DNA of 64,000 bases from Rhodococcus triatomae BKS 15-14 (GTDB lineage Bacteria > Actinomycetota > Actinomycetes > Mycobacteriales > Mycobacteriaceae): the NCBI GenBank assembly GCA_000341795.1, contig AODO01000069.1, forward strand, positions 310,001 through 374,000. Direction: 5' to 3'. This document shows, one piece after another, positions 60,510-64,000 of this stretch (position 1 is its first letter; each line of letters begins with the position of its first letter). The notes beneath the pieces are model-generated. The model saw nothing but the letters and a program-made list of their open reading frames with translations. It was not told where the DNA came from and ran no database searches. Made by a program: the position numbers and the translations under genes.

Positions 60510-62002
60510 CGTTCGCCTTCCCGCTGCAGTGCAGCGCCGATCACGGCCCGGCCGATCGGGGCCGCCACCGAGCCGCCGGTCGCGGCGAGCGAGCGGTCGC
60601 CGCCGTCCTCGACGATCACCGCGATCGCGACCTGCGGGTCCTGCGCCGGCGCGAACCCGATGTACCAGGCGTGCGGGGGCGTGTTGCGCGGATCGGTGCC
60701 GTGTTCGGCGGTGCCGGTCTTCGAGGCGATCTGTACGCCGGCGATCTTGTTGCCGCCGCCGGTGTTGTTCTCGGAACCGATCATCAGTTCGGTCAGCGTG
60801 GACGCGACTTGAGGAGACACTGCCTGCCCAAGGGATTCGGGGGCGGTGGTCGCCAGGTTCGACAGGTCGGGGCTCTGCAGCTGCGCGACGAGGTGCGGCT
60901 GCATGCGGACGCCGCCGTTCGCGATGGTCGCGGCGATGACGGCGTTCTGCAGCGGCGTGAGCGCGACGTCGCGCTGGCCGATGCTGGACTGGCCGAGCGC
61001 CGCGTCGTCGGGGATGGAACCGACGGTGCTGTCGGCGACGGGGATCGGCACGCTGGGTGTGTCCGGGCCGATGCCGAACGCGCTGGCGGTGTCCTTGAGT
61101 GCGTCGGCCCCGGCCCGGATGCCGAGTTCGACGAACGCGGTGTTGCAGGAGCGCGCGAACGCCTCCCGCAGGGAGGCTGTCGGGCCGCTGCCACAGGTGG
61201 TGCCGGCGTAGTTCTCGAGCGTCGTCGCCGTGCCCGGCAGCGTGATGTTCGGGGCGGCGGTCAGTTGTTCCTCCGGGTTTGCGCCATTGGCGAGAGCGGC
61301 GGCGGTGACGAGCACCTTGAAGGTCGAGCCGGGCGGGTAGGTCTGCGAGACGGCCCGGTTGATGAGGGGCTTCTCGGGGTCGGCGTTCAGCGTCTCCCAC
61401 GCCTCGGTGCTGACCTTGCCGTCGTGGCTGGCGAGCAGATTCGGGTCGTAGCTGGGGGTGCTCGCCATCGCCAGGATCTCGCCGGTGCTGGGCCGGATCG
61501 CGACGACGGCGCCGGTGTACCCCTTCGCGGTCAGCTGGTCGTAGGCGACCTGCTGGACGACGGGGTCGACGGTGCTCACGACGTTGCCGCCGCGCGGGTC
61601 GCGGCCGGAGACCAGGTCGAAGAAGCGGCGGGAGAACAACCGGTTGTCGGAACCGTTGAGGACGGCGTCCTCGGTCCGCTCGAGGCCGGTGTTGCCGTAC
61701 AGCATCGAGTAGAAGCCGGTCACGGGGGCGTTCGCGAAGGGGCTCGACGGCGCGGCCGGGTTCGGCGGGTAGGTGCGCAGGTACTTGTACCGGTCGTCGG
61801 TGGGGACGGACGCCGCCAGTACCTGACCGCCCGCGGAGATCTGTCCGCGCTGTCGGGCGTACTCGTCGAGCAGGACCCGGGAGTTGCGCGGGTCGGTGCG
61901 CAGGTCGTCGGCCTTGATGACCTGGACGTAGGTGGCGTTGGCGAGGAGCGCGACGACCATCACCATCACGGCCATCGCGACACGGCGCAGGGGAGTGTTC
62001 AT
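60506..62002 (-). CDS. pbpA: Penicillin-binding protein PbpA (class B transpeptidase)
   Basis: 498 residues. N-terminal membrane helix ([20 protein letters not shown]), a non-penicillin-binding domain, and the transpeptidase domain with the active-site serine in PGSTFK near 225, SCN in ARSCNTA and the KTG in [10 protein letters not shown]. Cross-links peptidoglycan with the flippase/polymerase RodA encoded just upstream. The start is an ATG overlapping rodA's stop by 4 bases. Confidence 0.97.
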   Translation of the reverse strand: MNTPLRRVAMAVMVMVVALLANATYVQVIKADDLRTDPRNSRVLLDEYARQRGQISAGGQVLAASVPTDDRYKYLRTYPPNPAAPSSPFANAPVTGFYSMLYGNTGLERTEDAVLNGSDNRLFSRRFFDLVSGRDPRGGNVVSTVDPVVQQVAYDQLTAKGYTGAVVAIRPSTGEILAMASTPSYDPNLLASHDGKVSTEAWETLNADPEKPLINRAVSQTYPPGSTFKVLVTAAALANGANPEEQLTAAPNITLPGTATTLENYAGTTCGSGPTASLREAFARSCNTAFVELGIRAGADALKDTASAFGIGPDTPSVPIPVADSTVGSIPDDAALGQSSIGQRDVALTPLQNAVIAATIANGGVRMQPHLVAQLQSPDLSNLATTAPESLGQAVSPQVASTLTELMIGSENNTGGGNKIAGVQIASKTGTAEHGTDPRNTPPHAWYIGFAPAQDPQVAIAVIVEDGGDRSLAATGGSVAAPIGRAVIGAALQREGER

Positions 62003-63453
62003 GTGCGCCTCAACATTTCCGTCGGTGCATCCGCGATCGGTGCGGGTCCCTTCTTCTTCGGTTCCGGAGGTGTACGTGCGGCGTCGGAGATCTTCATCAG
62101 CAGAGCGAGGAGCAGGTAGTTGGCGAGCAGTGACGACCCGCCGTAGGACATGAACGGCGTGGTCAGGCCCGTCAGCGGGATCAGCTTGGTGACACCGCCG
62201 ACGACGACGAACAGCTGGATCGCGATGGTGAAGGACAGGCCGGCGGCGAGCAGTTTGCCGAAGCTGTCGCGGACCGCGAGTGCGGTGCGGAGACCACGGA
62301 TGATGAGGATCAGGAACAGCATCAGGACGGCGGCGAGACCGATCAGGCCGAGTTCCTCACCGATCGTCGCGACGATGAAGTCGGTCTTCGCGAACGGGAC
62401 CTGCGACGGGCGGCCGCTGCCGAGCCCGGTGCCCGCGACGCCGCCGGTGGCGAGTCCGAACAGGGACTGCGAGATCTGGTAGCCGGTGTTGTTGTAGTCG
62501 CCGAGCGGGTCGATCCAGGTCTGTACGCGCACCCGCACGTGCCCGAACATCTGGTACGCCAGCACGAACCCGAGCGCGAGGAGCGCGCCGCCGATGACGA
62601 GCCAGCCGACGCGTTCCGTCGCGACGTACAACATCACCAGCACGGTGCCGAACAGCAGCAGCGAGGTGCCGAGGTCCTTCTCGAAGACGAGGACGCCGAT
62701 GGAGACGACCCAGGCGACGAGGATTGGTCCGAGGTCGCGGGCGCGTGGCAGGTCGAGGCCGAAGACGTGTTTGCCCGCGGTGGTGAACAGTTCGCGTTTC
62801 GAGACCAGCACGGACGCGAAGAAGATGATCAACAGGATCTTCGCGAACTCGCCGGGCTGAATGCTGAAGAACGGCAGCTTGATCCAGATCTTCGCGCCGT
62901 TCACCTCGGACATCGACGACGGCAGCAGCGCGGGAATCGCGAGCAGGACGAGGCCGGCGAGGCCGAGTGTGTAGCTGTACCGGGCGAGCAGGCGGTAGTC
63001 GCGGAGCAGCATCAGGACGGCGATGAACCCGGCGATCGCGAGCGCCGTCCACAGCACCTGTTGGGTGGCGTCGGGGGACGGCGCCTCCCGACCGTAGGCG
63101 GCGGCCGTTGACGCCTCGGCGAGGTCGAGGCGGTGGATCAGCACCAGCCCGAGGCCGTTGAGCAGTGCGACGATCGGCAGCAGCAGCGGATCGGCGTGCG
63201 GCGCCCAGCGGCGCACGGCGGCGTGCGCGATCAGGAACAGCGCGGCGTACGCGAGTCCGTACTTCGCGAGATCCCAGGTGATCGCCTGTTCCTGGCTCGC
63301 CTCGACCAGCACCAACGACAGCGTGGTGATGCCGATGGCGGCGAGGATCAGCAGCAGTTCGGCGGTTCGCCGGGTGGATTGCTCGGGCGCGGGGGCAAAC
63401 CCTCCGGGCGGGCTCGGGAACGAAGCCCCGGAAGGCGCAGAGGACACGGACAT
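61999..63453 (-). CDS. rodA: RodA/FtsW family peptidoglycan polymerase
   Basis: 484 residues with about 12 membrane helices. SEDS-family motifs are visible: [31 protein letters not shown], the [18 protein letters not shown] loop with catalytic Asp context, and [20 protein letters not shown] (in part). Polymerises lipid II glycan strands in partnership with PbpA. Start ATG shares one base with the pstP stop. Confidence 0.97.
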   Translation of the reverse strand: MSVSSAPSGASFPSPPGGFAPAPEQSTRRTAELLLILAAIGITTLSLVLVEASQEQAITWDLAKYGLAYAALFLIAHAAVRRWAPHADPLLLPIVALLNGLGLVLIHRLDLAEASTAAAYGREAPSPDATQQVLWTALAIAGFIAVLMLLRDYRLLARYSYTLGLAGLVLLAIPALLPSSMSEVNGAKIWIKLPFFSIQPGEFAKILLIIFFASVLVSKRELFTTAGKHVFGLDLPRARDLGPILVAWVVSIGVLVFEKDLGTSLLLFGTVLVMLYVATERVGWLVIGGALLALGFVLAYQMFGHVRVRVQTWIDPLGDYNNTGYQISQSLFGLATGGVAGTGLGSGRPSQVPFAKTDFIVATIGEELGLIGLAAVLMLFLILIIRGLRTALAVRDSFGKLLAAGLSFTIAIQLFVVVGGVTKLIPLTGLTTPFMSYGGSSLLANYLLLALLMKISDAARTPPEPKKKGPAPIADAPTEMLRRT

Positions 63454-64000
63454 CAGCTACCGGTCCTGCAGTTCTGCCCCGGGATCTGCGCCGGGGTCGC
63501 CTCGGCGGGCTGTGTCGGTTCGGCCACCGGCGGCGCCGGTGTGGGCTCGGGTGCGGGTGCTGGTGCCGGCTCGGGTGCCGGTGCCGGTGCAGGCTCGGGC
63601 GCCGGCGCGGGCGGCGCCGCGGGGGTGGGAGCCGGGGTGGGGGTGGCCGGAGTGGTGGTCTCCTCCGACACGCACACCGGCAGCAGGTCGCCGTCGACCA
63701 GGCGTTGCATCTGGCCCTTGGCGTCCTCGAGGGAACCGGACGGCAACCCTGCCCGCACCTGTTCCCGCGCGGACGGCTGGAGCGCGTCGACCGTCAGGAC
63801 GGTGCACGAGGTCTCGCCGGCGGGCACGAGCGTCAGCTTTCCGGTGTCGGTGACGCATCCGACGAGGTTCGCCTCCTGCAGCGAGTAGCCGAGGACGGAA
63901 CCGGGAACTCCGCGCATCACGGCGACACGACCGTCGTCGGCGCCGACGTAGTAGTTGTTGCGGACCAGCACGCGGCCGATCACGAGTCCGACGGCGATCA
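63453..64000 (-). CDS. pstP: Serine/threonine phosphatase PstP, C-terminal part (cut by window)
   Basis: The frame is open to the right edge, so the PP2C catalytic domain and the start lie outside. Visible are the end of the membrane helix ([12 protein letters not shown]) and the extracytoplasmic region with Cys-containing blocks ([24 protein letters not shown]), then a Pro/Ala tail (APAPEPAP repeats) ending in GQNCRTGS. Position directly before rodA identifies it as PstP, the phosphatase that reverses PknA/PknB signalling. Confidence 0.88.
   Translation of the reverse strand, partial: IAVGLVIGRVLVRNNYYVGADDGRVAVMRGVPGSVLGYSLQEANLVGCVTDTGKLTLVPAGETSCTVLTVDALQPSAREQVRAGLPSGSLEDAKGQMQRLVDGDLLPVCVSEETTTPATPTPAPTPAAPPAPAPEPAPAPAPEPAPAPAPEPTPAPPVAEPTQPAEATPAQIPGQNCRTGS

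Overview
The window is the replication-origin region of a high-GC actinobacterial chromosome from the mycolic-acid group, most likely Rhodococcus or a close Nocardiaceae relative. The evidence is gene order, which I compared from memory with the Mycobacterium order Rv3907c-Rv3924c / Rv0001-Rv0018c: pcnA, NUDIX, DUF6049, murJ-pseudokinase, sigM, trxB, trxA, cwlM, GNAT, parB, parA, rsmG, jag, yidC, yidD, rnpA, rpmH | dnaA, dnaN, gnd, recF, DUF721, gyrB, gyrA, DUF3566, tRNA-Ile, tRNA-Ala, cwsA, ppiA, rhomboid, PH-domain protein, crgA, DUF881, trpG/pabA, pknB, pknA, pbpA, rodA, pstP. No database search was run, so the genus is an inference.

Left arm (1-20.7 kb). A DUF4185 protein cut by the window edge is followed by pcnA facing an operon NUDIX-DUF6049-murJ, then sigM and its anti-sigma factor. 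A TetR plus two-gene ABC exporter plus second TetR cassette (11.5-14.8 kb) interrupts the usual sigM/trx order and looks accessory. Thioredoxin reductase and thioredoxin, the pseudo-amidase regulator cwlM, a GNAT-like protein and parAB follow.

parS island (20.6-26.2 kb). Between rsmG and jag lies about 4.5 kb with no convincing gene except a 67-codon membrane protein at its right edge. Together with parA and the rsmG start it carries twelve parS or parS-like 14-mers, three of them spaced at about 100 bp. This is the most unusual region of the window and probably the main ParB loading zone.

Origin (28.9-31.6 kb). rpmH and dnaA diverge around a pair of inverted DnaA boxes. The dnaA-dnaN gap holds many DnaA boxes and ends in a box, a CTACTACTACTG run resembling a DnaA-trio, and an A/T-rich tract, so it is the likely oriC.

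Right arm (31.6-64 kb). The core replication genes are interrupted twice: by a three-gene redox/hydrolase cluster before gyrB, and by a complete conservon (sensor kinase, roadblock, DUF742, GTPase, membrane protein) between gyrB and gyrA. After gyrA come two tRNAs flanking a 36-residue DLW-39-like microprotein gene, a secreted lipase with a strong upstream palindrome, and the cell-growth/division block (cwsA, ppiA, rhomboid, PH protein, crgA, DUF881). The window ends in the minus-strand operon pstP-rodA-pbpA-pknA-pknB, whose genes overlap by a few bases. PknB, CwlM, the MurJ pseudokinase, CwsA and CrgA belong to one regulatory network for peptidoglycan synthesis at the poles and septum, so much of that network is encoded within 50 kb of oriC.
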